Below, piece by piece: positions 48,102-56,750 of a stretch of 64,000 bases of DNA. The stretch is from NCBI RefSeq assembly GCF_000306945.1, contig NC_018518.1:1426001-1490000 (forward strand), written 5' to 3'. The translations under genes and the position numbers were made by a program. Every line of letters starts with the position of its first letter. Within the stretch, counting starts at the first letter, position 1. The notes under the pieces are model-generated. The model was given only the letters and a program-made list of their open reading frames with translations, was not told the DNA's origin and did not search any database. This stretch comes from Bordetella pertussis 18323 (GTDB lineage: Bacteria > Pseudomonadota > Gammaproteobacteria > Burkholderiales > Burkholderiaceae_B).

Positions 48102-49047
48102 TGTGAACTGTCAATAGGTTGTATTCGTCCAGGTTGAGTCTGGAGATGGGTACAGCGCGCCCGATGCCTTGGTGGGGTCGATGCCAGTTGTAGTGGTGTA
48201 GCCAGGATTTCATGGCATCGGCTCGGTGTTGGGAGTTCTGGTAGGTGTGAGCGTAAGCCCACTCACGCAAGGCCGACTGGATGAAGCGTTCGGCCTTACC
48301 ATTGGTCTGTGGGCGGTAAGGTCGGGTAAAGCGGTGCTTGATGCCCAGCTCATGGCACAGCGCGGCGAAGGCGCGGCTGCGAAAGGCCGAGCCATTGTCG
48401 GTGAGCAAGCGCTGGATGGTCACGCCCAGGCGCTGGTAGTAGGCCACTGCGTCCTTGAGGAACTGGACGGCGCTGGGGAAGCGCTCGTCGGGGTGGATGT
48501 CGGTGAAGGCCACGCGGGCGTGGTCATCGATGGCCACGAAGACGAAGTCCCAGCCGGCCCCCTCAACGGTATCGCGTCGGTTGCCCGTGACCCGGTGGCC
48601 AGGGCGCTGGATACGTCCCAGCTTCTTGATGTCGATGTGCAGCAGATCGCCGGGGGCCTGATGCTCGTAGCGCACCACCGGCTCGGCCGGCTCCAGGTCG
48701 GCCAGGTGCGACAGACCGGCGCGGGCCAGGACGCGGCTGACGGTGCTGGCTGACACGCCCAGCGCCTGGGCGATGCGCGCTTGGGTCAGCCGCTTGCGGC
48801 GCAGCTCCACGATAGCCAGCGCCTTGGCCGGCGCAATCGCTCGGGGCGAGACCGTCGGGCGCGAGGACGCATCGGCCAAGCCCGCCTGGCCCTGAGCCAG
48901 GAAGCGGCCCAGCCATTTGCGCACAGTCGGCGCGGTGACCCCATAGGCGCGGGCCGCTTCAGGCACACAAACTTGATGGGCGATCAATTGCTGGACCATT
49001 TCGAGTCGACGTAGGAAGGTCAATCGGGCATGCTTATGGGTGTTCAT
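47914..49047 (-). CDS. IS481 transposase copy 3 fused in frame to a cupin C-terminus
   Basis: A 377-residue frame. Residues 1-316 are the complete IS481 transposase; residues 317-377 are the cupin remainder. Because the target here is GGTAGC, the codon that is TAG at the other three copies is TAC (Tyr), so the transposase has no stop at the element edge and reads to the host gene's TGA at 47914-47916. Whether the extended transposase is active is unknown. Confidence 0.9.
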   Translation of the reverse strand: MNTHKHARLTFLRRLEMVQQLIAHQVCVPEAARAYGVTAPTVRKWLGRFLAQGQAGLADASSRPTVSPRAIAPAKALAIVELRRKRLTQARIAQALGVSASTVSRVLARAGLSHLADLEPAEPVVRYEHQAPGDLLHIDIKKLGRIQRPGHRVTGNRRDTVEGAGWDFVFVAIDDHARVAFTDIHPDERFPSAVQFLKDAVAYYQRLGVTIQRLLTDNGSAFRSRAFAALCHELGIKHRFTRPYRPQTNGKAERFIQSALREWAYAHTYQNSQHRADAMKSWLHHYNWHRPHQGIGRAVPISRLNLDEYNLLTVHSYLADHWCSKGHILFCLEGELHTELEDGRTFVLTPGMSYQVADQAEAHRSSTRGGARLFIVD

Positions 49048-49144
49048 CCGGCCGGGCTCCTTGAGTGAACTGGGGGGGTGGCGATTTCCAGTTTCTCAAA
49101 TCCGGTTCGGATGAACCATGCATACAACCTATTGAATCTTCACA
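48102..49144 (-). mobile_element. IS481: IS481, copy 3 (non-CTAG target)
   Basis: Full length at 1043 bp, flanked by a perfect duplication GGTAGC (48096-48101 and 49145-49150). The target is GTAG rather than the preferred CTAG. One silent difference from the other copies is at 48298 (A). The element interrupts a cupin gene in the same orientation. Confidence 0.97.
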
Positions 49145-49298
49145 GGTAGCCGGGCGTGTATTCGACCACGCGCACCCGGATGTCGCCGAACTGGCGGGTG
49201 CGCCACAGCGCCTTGCCGGATTCGCCCGGATGTTCGGTCTCGGGCACGGTCGACCAGTCGGTGGTGCCGAAGGGGATGTCGTGCATTTTCATGGGCAT
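49145..49298 (-). pseudogene. DHCW-motif cupin gene, 5' part
   Basis: The start of the interrupted cupin: MPMKMHDIPFGTTDWSTVPETEHPGESGKALWRTRQFGDIRVRVVEYTPGYL, from ATG 49296-49298 with AAGGACT 4 nt upstream. The frame is stopped just inside IS481, at TAG 49140-49142. The small DHCW cupins have no assigned substrate. Confidence 0.85.
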
Positions 49299-49323
49299 CA
49301 AGTCCTTTGCGATGAGAGGGGAT

Positions 49324-49872
49324 TCAGGCCGGGGCATCGCCGGACGCGGGCACGCGCAACACGAGGTCGGTGGCGCCCATGTCGATGCCGGCTTGCGACA
49401 GCAGGGTGGTGGCCTGGCCGCGGTGGTGGGTCTGGTGGTTGAAGAAGTGCAGGACCAGGCCGCCGAACGGGCGCCGCGCGGCTTCGCCGGCCAGGCTGGT
49501 GTACGCCAGTTCGCAGGCCAGGTCGTCCGGGCGCAATTGCGCGGCCCAGTCGACGATGCACCGGTCCAGCCAGGCGCGGTGCGCGGCCAGCGGCCCCAGC
49601 GCCGGGTAGAGGACCTCGTCCAGCCGCGCCGGGGTGGGCAGCGCCAGCACGGGCTGCAGGGCGGCCGGGCGCGCGGGGTGCGCGGCGAAGCGCTGCAGCC
49701 AGACGCGGTCGCTCACCGCCACGTGGTTGAGCGTGCCCAGCAGCGAGCCGAAGTAGGCGCCGCGCTCGCGGGCCAGCTCGTCCGGCGGCAATTGCGCGGC
49801 ACAGGCATACAGGCGCTGGTTCATCCACTGGTTGTAGTCGGCGAGCAACTGCAGGTCGGCGGGGGTGGGCAT
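49324..49872 (-). CDS. DinB-family protein
   Basis: A 182-residue four-helix DinB/YfiT-type protein. The putative metal triad is the His in GTLNHVAVSD near residue 50 and the pair in HFFNHQTHHRGQATTLLSQ near 145. Family members are thiol-dependent metalloenzymes in some organisms; here no substrate can be assigned. The start is ATG 49872. It is 25 bp before the cupin start and 18 bp after the GNAT gene, all on one strand, so the three were probably one transcription unit. Confidence 0.85.
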   Translation of the reverse strand: MPTPADLQLLADYNQWMNQRLYACAAQLPPDELARERGAYFGSLLGTLNHVAVSDRVWLQRFAAHPARPAALQPVLALPTPARLDEVLYPALGPLAAHRAWLDRCIVDWAAQLRPDDLACELAYTSLAGEAARRPFGGLVLHFFNHQTHHRGQATTLLSQAGIDMGATDLVLRVPASGDAPA

Positions 49873-49890
49873 GCGGGCTCCGGAGGGTGT

Positions 49891-50376
49891 TCAGGCGCTC
49901 AGCTTCTTCTGCCAGAACATGGCGCGGCCGGTATCGGCCGCCAGTTCGTAGCCGGCGTAGCCGAGGCGGCGGTACAGCGCCTGGGCGCGCGTATTGCCTT
50001 CCAGCACCTCCAGTGTCACCTTGCAGCAGTCCAGCCGCGCCGCCAGGGCTTCGAGCGCCTCCAGCAGGCGCGTGCCCACGCCCTGGCCGCGGAAGCGTTC
50101 GGCCACCGCCAGGTCGTGCAGGTTGAGCAGGGGGCGGCAGGCAAAGGTGGAAAAGCCTTCGATGCAGATGGCCAGCCCGGCCGGCTCGCCGTCCTGCCAG
50201 GCCAGCAGCGCGCGGGCATGGGGCCGGCGCGCCAGCTCGGCCACCAGGTTGGCGCGCGCATGGGCCGACAGCGGTTCGCCGCCGCCCATGGGGCCGCGGG
50301 CGTACTCGTCGAGCAGGGCGATGATGGCCCGGGCATGGGCGGCGTCGTTGAAATCGGCTTCGATGATTTCCAGCAC
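49891..50376 (-). CDS. GNAT-family N-acetyltransferase
   Basis: A 161-residue GNAT enzyme with the acetyl-CoA loop VAERFRGQGVGTRLLEALEALA (R/Q-x-x-G-x-G/A) near residue 95, the preceding beta strand LNLHDLAV and the C-terminal LYRRLGYAGY. It starts with GTG at 50374-50376, supported by AGGAC 5 nt upstream. The substrate cannot be predicted. Confidence 0.87.
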   Translation of the reverse strand: MLEIIEADFNDAAHARAIIALLDEYARGPMGGGEPLSAHARANLVAELARRPHARALLAWQDGEPAGLAICIEGFSTFACRPLLNLHDLAVAERFRGQGVGTRLLEALEALAARLDCCKVTLEVLEGNTRAQALYRRLGYAGYELAADTGRAMFWQKKLSA

Positions 50377-50553
50377 GGAGTGTCCTGTAGGGATGCGTGA
50401 ATGCGGCGCGCAGCGCGCAAACGATCATTATGCCGCGCCCGTTCGGGGCCTTTGCGCCGGCGCATTGAAAAAAGGGGTGCCAGCGCCTATCTTTAACCTA
50501 TTCGACCGGCCGCGGCGCGTACCCGGCCGTCCCATCCCCTACGAGGCCGGAAT

Positions 50554-51492
50554 ATGGAGTTCAAGGACTACTACAAGATTCTCGGCGTGCAGAGCGACGC
50601 CCCCGAAGACGAGATCCGGCGCGCCTATCGCAAGCTGGCGCGCAAATACCATCCGGACGTCAGCAAGGAAAGCGACGCGGAAACGCGCATGCGCGACGTC
50701 AACGAAGCCTACGACGTGCTGGGCAACCAGGAGAAGCGGCAGGCCTACGACAACCTGGCCGCCGGCGTGGCGCCCGACGGCGGATTCCAGCCGCCGCCAG
50801 GCTGGGACCAGGGCTTCGAGTTCCACTACGCGCGCGATGGCGAGGGCGACCAGCAGTTCAGCGATTTCTTCTCGTCGCTGTTCGGCGGCCAGGCGCGCCG
50901 CCGCGCCGCGCAGCAGGATTTCCGCGCGCGCGGCGAAGACCACCACGCCGCCATCGAGGTCGATCTCGAAGACGCGCTGCGCGGCGCCACGCGCGACATC
51001 AGCCTGCGTTCCATGCAGCCCGACGAGCACGGCCAGCCGCAGGTGCGCACGCGCACGCTGAGCGTGCGCATCCCGGCCGGCGTGCGCGAGGGCCAGTACA
51101 TCCGCCTGGCCGGGCAGGGCATGCCCGGCTACGGCGGCGCCGAGAACGGCGACCTGTACCTGGAGGTGCGCTTCAAGCCGCATCCGCGCTACCGCGCCGA
51201 GGGCCGCGATCTCTACATGAACCTGCCGGTGGCGCCCTGGGAGGCGGCGCTGGGCGCGCAGGTCGAGGCCCCCACGCCGGGCGGCGCGGTCGAGGTCGCG
51301 GTGCCGCCCGGTTCGCGCAATGGCCGCAAGCTGCGGCTGCGCGGCCGCGGCATTCCGGGCGACCCGCCCGGCGATCTGTACCTGGTGCTGGACCTGGTGC
51401 TGCCGCCGGCCGATTCCGAGGCCGCGCGCGAGGCGTACCGCAAGATGGCGCAAGACCTGGCGTTCGATCCGCGCCGCAATTTGGGAGTCTGA
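50554..51492 (+). CDS. cbpA: Curved DNA-binding DnaJ-class chaperone CbpA
   Basis: A 312-residue DnaJ homologue. The J domain (residues 3-70) has the HPD motif (KYHPDVS) that stimulates DnaK ATPase. A G/F-like linker with EFHYARDGEGDQQFSDFFSSLFGG follows, then the two C-terminal peptide-binding beta domains (VRIPAGVREGQYIRLAGQGMPGYGG, VPPGSRNGRKLRLRGRGIPG). There is no zinc-finger domain, which separates CbpA from DnaJ. ATG 50554; the next gene, 2 bp after the stop, encodes its modulator CbpM. The upstream 90 bp showed no clear promoter. Confidence 0.92.
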   Translation: MEFKDYYKILGVQSDAPEDEIRRAYRKLARKYHPDVSKESDAETRMRDVNEAYDVLGNQEKRQAYDNLAAGVAPDGGFQPPPGWDQGFEFHYARDGEGDQQFSDFFSSLFGGQARRRAAQQDFRARGEDHHAAIEVDLEDALRGATRDISLRSMQPDEHGQPQVRTRTLSVRIPAGVREGQYIRLAGQGMPGYGGAENGDLYLEVRFKPHPRYRAEGRDLYMNLPVAPWEAALGAQVEAPTPGGAVEVAVPPGSRNGRKLRLRGRGIPGDPPGDLYLVLDLVLPPADSEAAREAYRKMAQDLAFDPRRNLGV

Positions 51493-51494
51493 AC

Positions 51495-51812
51495 ATGAGC
51501 AAAATCGTGGTGACCCAGGCGACCGTGATCGGCAAGACGCGCGCATTGAGCGCCGAGGAACTGGCCCATGCCTGCGACGCGGAAGTCGAGTGGGTGGCGC
51601 GCCTGGTCGAAGTGGGCATCGTGCCGGCGCGTGGCCGCCAGCCTGCCGAATGGCGCTTCTACAGCCTGGACCTGCGGCGCGCCCGCGAGGCGCGCCGCCT
51701 GGAGCGCGACATGGGCGCCGGGCTGGATGCCGCCGCGCTGATCCTCGACCTGTGCCAGGAAGTGCGCCAGTTGAAGGCGCGGCTGCGCGCGCTGGGCGAG
51801 CCGCCGGCATAG
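51495..51812 (+). CDS. cbpM: Chaperone modulatory protein CbpM
   Basis: A 105-residue MerR_2-type protein that in E. coli binds the CbpA J domain and inhibits it. It has the HTH-like segment LSAEELAHACDAEVEWVARLVEVGIVPARG, Y-S-L-D-L-R-R-A-R-E-A-R-R and a C-terminal coiled segment (ILDLCQEVRQLKARLRALG). It is tightly linked to cbpA (2-bp gap), with a start ATG inside the GAACATGAG context. Length and arrangement are typical. Confidence 0.88.
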   Translation: MSKIVVTQATVIGKTRALSAEELAHACDAEVEWVARLVEVGIVPARGRQPAEWRFYSLDLRRAREARRLERDMGAGLDAAALILDLCQEVRQLKARLRALGEPPA

Positions 51813-51857
51813 GCCTGCGTACAATCGTCAATCCGTCACTCTCTTGCTACCCATGCC

Positions 51858-52802
51858 ATGCGCAGCAAGCCTATTGACGCGCCCGGCACGCCGGGCGCGC
51901 CCGTTTCCGCCGGCCTGAAGGCCTGCGTCCCCGTCATGATCGGCTACTTCCCGGTGGCCGTGGCCTTCGGCATCGCGGGGCTGGCCGCCGGCCTGCAGCC
52001 CTTGCAGGTCATCCTGATTTCGGTGTTCGTCTACGCGGGCGCCAGCCAGTTCCTGCTGCTGGCCTCGATCAAGGCCGGCACGCCCTGGCTGTGGGTCGTG
52101 GCGCTGTGCTCGCTGCTCAATGCGCGCCACCTGCTGTACGGCCCCTTGCTGGCGCGTTTCCTGCCCGAGTCCTTGCGCGAGCGGCTGAGGATCGCCTTCC
52201 TGTTGACCGACGAGGTGTTCGCCACGGCCTTCAACCGCCTGGGCGCGGTCGAACCGGCCAGCCGCGGGCGCTGGATCACCGGGCTGGGCCTGGGCGCCTG
52301 GGCGACCTGGATCGCCGGCACCGCGGTCGGCGTCTATGCGGGCGAAGGGCTGGAGCGCCATTACCCGGTGCTGTCGCAGGTCATGCGTTTTGCGCTGCCG
52401 GCGCTGTTCCTGGCGCTGGTGTGCCAGAGCATGCAGCCCGGCATGCGGCGGCCGGTGCTGGCCGCGCTGGTGGTGGGCGGCGCGCTGGCGGCGGCCGCCA
52501 TGGCGGTGATCACTTTTCTCACGCGCGCGCTGCCGTTCATGCTGTCGACGCGCAGCTGCCTGTTGCGGCGCCTGTCGGAGGAAGGTTCGGCGCTCGCGGC
52601 GCTGGGGCCGTCGCTGCTGGCCGGCATCGCCGCGGCGGTGATCGTGCCCGACCTGGTCGGCGCGCAGGCCGTGGACGGGCGCGGCGCCTACATAGGCGGC
52701 CTGGTGGTCACCGCCGTGGCCGCCCGGCTGGTGGGCAACAGCGGCGCGGCGGTGATCCTGGGACTGGCCGGTTACGGCCTGCTGCTGGCGCTGGGCCTGT
52801 AG
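51858..52802 (+). CDS. azlC: AzlC-AzlD fused branched-chain amino acid exporter (probable deletion fusion)
   Basis: A 314-residue membrane protein. Residues 1-210 match AzlC (GYFPVAVAFGIAG, YAGASQFLLLASIKAG, NARHLLYGPLLARF, FATAF). Residues from about 214 match AzlD (MAVITFLTRALPFML, VGNSGAAVILGLAGYGLLLAL). In other bacteria these are two genes of about 240 and 105 residues forming a two-subunit exporter. Here AzlC's last 30 or so residues and AzlD's first few are absent, and the two parts join without a linker at about 52490-52505 (GGALAAAAMAVITF). I infer an in-frame deletion across the gene border. Whether the fused product can export is unknown. Confidence 0.78.
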   Translation: MRSKPIDAPGTPGAPVSAGLKACVPVMIGYFPVAVAFGIAGLAAGLQPLQVILISVFVYAGASQFLLLASIKAGTPWLWVVALCSLLNARHLLYGPLLARFLPESLRERLRIAFLLTDEVFATAFNRLGAVEPASRGRWITGLGLGAWATWIAGTAVGVYAGEGLERHYPVLSQVMRFALPALFLALVCQSMQPGMRRPVLAALVVGGALAAAAMAVITFLTRALPFMLSTRSCLLRRLSEEGSALAALGPSLLAGIAAAVIVPDLVGAQAVDGRGAYIGGLVVTAVAARLVGNSGAAVILGLAGYGLLLALGL

Positions 52803-52822
52803 ACGGCCCGGGCGCGCGCGGC

Positions 52823-54298
52823 CTACGCGGCGAGCAGCGTGCCCACCCAGAACAGGCCGGCCGACAGCAGCATCGAGGCCGGCAGCGTCAGCACCCAGGC
52901 CATCAGGATGGTGCGCACGGTGCCGCCCTGCAGGCCGCTGTTGTTGGCGACCATGGTGCCGGCCACGCCGGACGACAGCACGTGGGTGGTCGAGACCGGC
53001 AGGCTGAACACGTTGGCCAGGCCGATGGCGCCGACCGCGGTGACCTGGGCCGCCATGCCCTGGGCGTAGGTCATGCCCTGCTTGCCGATTTTCTCGCCCA
53101 CGGTCAGCACCACGCGGCGCCAGCCCACCATGGTGCCGATGCCCAGCGCCAGCGCCACCGCCACGATGACCCACAGCGGCGCGTATTCGGTGGTGGTGGT
53201 GAGATCGCCGCGCAATCGCTGCAAGTCGGCGCGCTCGCGCGCCGGCAGGCCTTCCAGCCGCGCGACCTTCTTGGCCGTGTCGTCCAGGCACAGCAGGTAG
53301 CGCCGCACATCGATGCGCTTGTCGGCCGAGAGATCGGCGTAGTTGGTCACGCCGCGCAGGTCGTCCTGCAGGGCGGCGATGGTGGGCATGGTTAGCTTGG
53401 GATCGCAGCGGAACGTCTTGGGCAGGTCGGCGCCGTTGCCGCCGCGCGACAGGGCCAGGAACTCGCCCAGCGTGGCTTCGTTGCGGTGGTAGAACGCGCT
53501 CAGGTGGCTGGCGGCATCGCGGGTGCGGTCGATCTGGTAGGTGGTGCTGTTGACGTCGAGCACGAACTTGGCGGGCACGATGCCGATCAGCACCAGCATG
53601 ATCAGCCCGATGCCTTTCTGGCCGTCGTTGGAACCGTGCACGAAGCTGACGCCCATGGCCGACAGGACCAGCACCAGGCGGTTCCAGAAGGGCGGGTGTT
53701 TCTTGGCGTCGATGGCGCGGCGCTGCTCGGGCGTCTTGTGCATTTTCGACAGCGGCAGCCAGCGCTTGAGCAGCAGCAGGATGCCGCCGGCCACCATGAA
53801 CCCGGCCACCGGCGAGACCACCAGCGACAGGCCGATATCGATCGCCTTGCCCCAGTTCACGCCTTCGGCCAGCGAGATGTCGGTCAGCAAGGCGTTGGCC
53901 ATGCCCACGCCCAGGATCGAGCCGATCAGGGTGTGCGAGCTGGAGGCCGGGATGCCGAAATACCAGGTGCCCAGGTTCCAGGCGATGGCCGCCGACAGCA
54001 TGGCGAAGACCATGGCCAGGCCGCGCCCGGTATCGACGTTGATCAGCAGTTCGACCGGCAGCAGGTGCACGATGGCGTAGGCCACGCCCACCCCGCCCAG
54101 CAGCACGCCGAGGAAGTTGAAGATGCCGGAGAGAATGACGGCCAGGTGCGGCGGCATGGCCTTGGTGTAGATGACCGTGGCCACCGCATTGGCGGTGTCG
54201 TGAAAGCCGTTGATGAATTCGAAGGCGAGAACGAATGTCAACGCCAGGACGAGGCTGAGACCTACCCAGAGGTCTAGGCCGGAGAAAAGGTGGAGCAT
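52823..54298 (-). CDS. pit: PiT-family inorganic phosphate transporter
   Basis: A 491-residue phosphate permease. The two PiT signature repeats are present: GFHDTANAVATVI near residue 30 with SSSHTLIGSILGVGMANALL near 115, and VSFVHGSNDGQKGIGLIMLVLIG near 240 with SLPVSTTHVLSSGVAGTMV near 430. A long hydrophilic loop (about 265-390) lies between membrane halves. The start ATG 54296-54298 was chosen at the first membrane segment; no good ribosome binding site is visible there. It is convergent with the azlCD gene, 20 bp apart. Confidence 0.9.
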   Translation of the reverse strand: MLHLFSGLDLWVGLSLVLALTFVLAFEFINGFHDTANAVATVIYTKAMPPHLAVILSGIFNFLGVLLGGVGVAYAIVHLLPVELLINVDTGRGLAMVFAMLSAAIAWNLGTWYFGIPASSSHTLIGSILGVGMANALLTDISLAEGVNWGKAIDIGLSLVVSPVAGFMVAGGILLLLKRWLPLSKMHKTPEQRRAIDAKKHPPFWNRLVLVLSAMGVSFVHGSNDGQKGIGLIMLVLIGIVPAKFVLDVNSTTYQIDRTRDAASHLSAFYHRNEATLGEFLALSRGGNGADLPKTFRCDPKLTMPTIAALQDDLRGVTNYADLSADKRIDVRRYLLCLDDTAKKVARLEGLPARERADLQRLRGDLTTTTEYAPLWVIVAVALALGIGTMVGWRRVVLTVGEKIGKQGMTYAQGMAAQVTAVGAIGLANVFSLPVSTTHVLSSGVAGTMVANNSGLQGGTVRTILMAWVLTLPASMLLSAGLFWVGTLLAA

Positions 54299-54482
54299 GG
54301 GAGCCAGGAGAGGGGTGTCGTGTGGCGGAATTATTGCAGATTTGTGACCCGCCCCGGGCGCGCCGCGCGGCGCGTTAGAATGCCGCGAGAGATCCTCCGG
54401 CGCGGCCGTCCCGGGGCCGGCCTGCGGCGGCCCGGCCCGCGCGGCCCGTTCCGTTCCCCCGCCGCCGCCCGCGATACCCGCC

Positions 54483-55133
54483 ATGTCCACGTCTACCTCC
54501 CCTTCGGCCCCGCTTGTCCGCAGCCATCCCGACGAACTGCTCATCGGCCTGGTGTCGATTTCCGATCGCGCTTCCACCGGGGTCTACCAGGACCAGGGCC
54601 TGCCGTCGCTGCGCGACTGGCTGGGCACGGCCCTGACTTCGCCCTGGCAGGCCGTCGAGCGCCTGATTCCCGACGAACCCGCCGCCATTTCGGCCGCGAT
54701 GGTCGACCTGGTGGACGGCTGCGGCTGCGACCTGGTGCTGACCACCGGCGGCACCGGCCCGGCGCGGCGCGACTGCACGCCGGAAGCGACCCTGGCCGTG
54801 GCCACCAAGGAGATGCCCGGGTTCGGCGAGCAGATGCGCCAGATCAGCCTGCGCTTCGTGCCCACCGCCATCCTGTCGCGCCAGGTGGCGGTGATCCGCG
54901 AGACGGCCGGTCATGCCGCGCTGATCATCAATCTGCCCGGCCAGCCCAAGGCGATCCGCGAAACGCTGGAGGGCTTGAAGGACGCCGACGGCGCCGTGCT
55001 GGCGGCGGGCGTGTTCGCCGCCGTGCCCTATTGCATCGACCTGATCGGCGGGCCGTACGCCGAAACCGATCCGGCCGTGATCAAGGCGTTCCGGCCCAAG
55101 TCGGCGCTGCGCCAGCCCGCCGCCCGGCAATAG
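54483..55133 (+). CDS. mogA: Molybdopterin adenylyltransferase MogA
   Basis: A 216-residue MogA/MoaB-fold enzyme that adenylylates molybdopterin before molybdate insertion. It has LLIGLVSISDRASTGVYQDQGLPSL at the start of the fold, the substrate loop LVLTTGGTGPARRDCTPEAT, and the second motif VIRETAGHAALIINLPGQPKAI with the LPG signature. An N-terminal extension of about 15 residues precedes the domain. ATG 54483 is divergent from pit. No other molybdenum cofactor gene is adjacent. Confidence 0.92.
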   Translation: MSTSTSPSAPLVRSHPDELLIGLVSISDRASTGVYQDQGLPSLRDWLGTALTSPWQAVERLIPDEPAAISAAMVDLVDGCGCDLVLTTGGTGPARRDCTPEATLAVATKEMPGFGEQMRQISLRFVPTAILSRQVAVIRETAGHAALIINLPGQPKAIRETLEGLKDADGAVLAAGVFAAVPYCIDLIGGPYAETDPAVIKAFRPKSALRQPAARQ

Positions 55134-55186
55134 GGCGTGCGCTATAGTGGGCGCGCCGTTTTTCAGATTTTCAGGAAGAAGCCTCG

Positions 55187-55522
55187 ATGAAAGCCCGTTT
55201 TGCACTGCTGGCCCTGGGCCTGGCGCTGGCCGGTTGCGCCAATGTGAAGGATATCCGTGACCGCGAGCCGGCCTTCTACGGCTCGCCCCAGCGTTCCGCC
55301 CAGGAGTACGCGGCCTGCGTCAGCGCGGCCTGGAAGGGGCTGGGCGTGCCGGTCGAGCAGCGCGAGATCCGCAACGGCTATGAGCTAGTGTCGCGCGGTA
55401 GCCTGGGCGTGGATGCGGTGCTGACCACCACCACCTGGCAGGGCAAGACCGACGCAAGCCTGTCGACCCGCCTGCCGCAAAGCGGCCAGCAGCTGGTCGA
55501 CGCCGCCAACCTGTGCCTGTGA
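55187..55522 (+). CDS. Small lipoprotein of unknown function
   Basis: A 111-residue exported lipoprotein. The signal peptide MKARFALLALGLALAGC has a clean lipobox (LAGC, Cys 17). The mature part has one further Cys pair candidate (ACVSAAW and ANLCL) and no motif I recognise. The TGA at 55520-55522 overlaps a GTG that starts the following M23 peptidase, so the two are probably translated together in cell-envelope function. Confidence 0.75.
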   Translation: MKARFALLALGLALAGCANVKDIRDREPAFYGSPQRSAQEYAACVSAAWKGLGVPVEQREIRNGYELVSRGSLGVDAVLTTTTWQGKTDASLSTRLPQSGQQLVDAANLCL

Positions 55523-56379
55523 GCGCGGCCGCCCGCCTGTGGCGCGGCGCCTGGCTGGCGCTGGCCCTGCTGGCCGCCCAGGGCGCGCAGGCACAGGGCT
55601 ACATCAGCCGCAAGCTGAGCGCGCCGGTGCCCGGCGGGGTGGCCGTGGTGGACCTGGGGCAGGCCGCCCAGGCGCCGGAGGTCACGTACCGCGGCCGTCC
55701 CGTCATGGTGCTGCGCGAAGCCGACGGCCCGTGGATCGCCGTGGTCGGCATTCCGCTGGCGGCCAGGCCCGGCAGCGAGGCGATCTCGGTGCGGGGTTCC
55801 GGCGGCGCGGTGCGCAGCATTGCATTCGATATCGGCGCCAAAAAGTACACGGCCCAGCACATCAAGCTGAAGAACCAGCGGCAGGTCACGCCCAATCCGG
55901 ACGACCTCAAGCGCATCGAGCGCGAACTGGCCGAGCAGACGGACGCCTATCGCATCTTCCGGGCCGGCGTCACGCCCAGCAACGTGCTGCTGGACCGCCC
56001 GGTGCCGGGCCGGCTGTCCAGCCCGTTCGGCCTGCGGCGCTTTTTCAACGGCCAGGAGCGCAACCCGCATTCCGGGCTGGATTTCGCCGTCGCCGCGGGC
56101 ACGCCGATCAAGGCGCCGGCGGCCGGGCGCGTCGTGCTGGTGGGCGATTACTTCTTCAACGGCAGGACGGTGTTCGTCGACCACGGGCAGGGCTTCATCA
56201 GCATGTTCTGCCACATGTCGGAGATCGACGTGAAGGTGGGCGACGAAGTGCCGCGCGGCGGGGTGGTGGGCAAGGTGGGCGCCACCGGGCGCGCCACCGG
56301 GCCGCATCTGCACTGGAACATCAGCCTGAACGACGCGCGCGTCGATCCGGCCATCTTCATCGGGGCGTTCAAGCCCTAG
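55519..56379 (+). CDS. M23-family (LytM) metallopeptidase
   Basis: A 286-residue exported peptidase. A signal peptide (LWRGAWLALALLAAQGAQAQG) is followed by a beta-rich N-terminal part. The LytM domain (about 165-275) has SSPFGLRRFFNGQERNPHSGLDF with the zinc His and Asp, and GPHLHWNISLN with the HxH pair. All four zinc ligands are visible, so it is likely an active peptidoglycan endopeptidase. GTG 55519 (GTGA overlap with the lipoprotein stop) is preferred over GTG 55513. It acts in the periplasm. Confidence 0.88.
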   Translation: MSAAARLWRGAWLALALLAAQGAQAQGYISRKLSAPVPGGVAVVDLGQAAQAPEVTYRGRPVMVLREADGPWIAVVGIPLAARPGSEAISVRGSGGAVRSIAFDIGAKKYTAQHIKLKNQRQVTPNPDDLKRIERELAEQTDAYRIFRAGVTPSNVLLDRPVPGRLSSPFGLRRFFNGQERNPHSGLDFAVAAGTPIKAPAAGRVVLVGDYFFNGRTVFVDHGQGFISMFCHMSEIDVKVGDEVPRGGVVGKVGATGRATGPHLHWNISLNDARVDPAIFIGAFKP

Positions 56380-56395
56380 GCGCGGGCAGGGCCGC

Positions 56396-56677
56396 TCAGG
56401 CGGTCTGCTCCAGCTCGGCCAGCAACTGGCGGTGCAGGCGTTCGGCGTATTGCAGTTCGTGGATGGCCTGCTGGTGCAATTGCTGCTGCTCGTCCAGGCA
56501 GTTGTCGTACTTGACCTGGGCCTGGGCGTAGGTGAGGCCGGTGTTGCGCAGGCTGTTGATGAATGCCTCGCGCGAGCGGCGCAGCAGGCGCAGGCCGTCC
56601 TCGCCGAGGCCGAACGCGCGCCGGGCGCTGTTCAGCCGGTCGGCGGCGTCTCGCAGGGTTTCATGCTTGTCCGTCAT
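56396..56677 (-). CDS. Small coiled-coil protein of unknown function
   Basis: A 93-residue, highly charged helical protein with Gln/Leu-rich heptads in its second half (DEQQQLHQQAIHELQYAERLHRQLLAELEQ). It has no signal peptide and no recognised domain. It is convergent with the M23 gene, 16 bp apart. Kept because of its protein-like composition and compact fit between neighbours; not otherwise supported. Confidence 0.6.
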   Translation of the reverse strand: MTDKHETLRDAADRLNSARRAFGLGEDGLRLLRRSREAFINSLRNTGLTYAQAQVKYDNCLDEQQQLHQQAIHELQYAERLHRQLLAELEQTA

Positions 56678-56750
56678 GGCGCCATTTTTTCATGTCTGGC
56701 GCTTTGCTGCACGACGGCAGGCGGGCCGGTATGCAACGGCCCGCGGGAAA

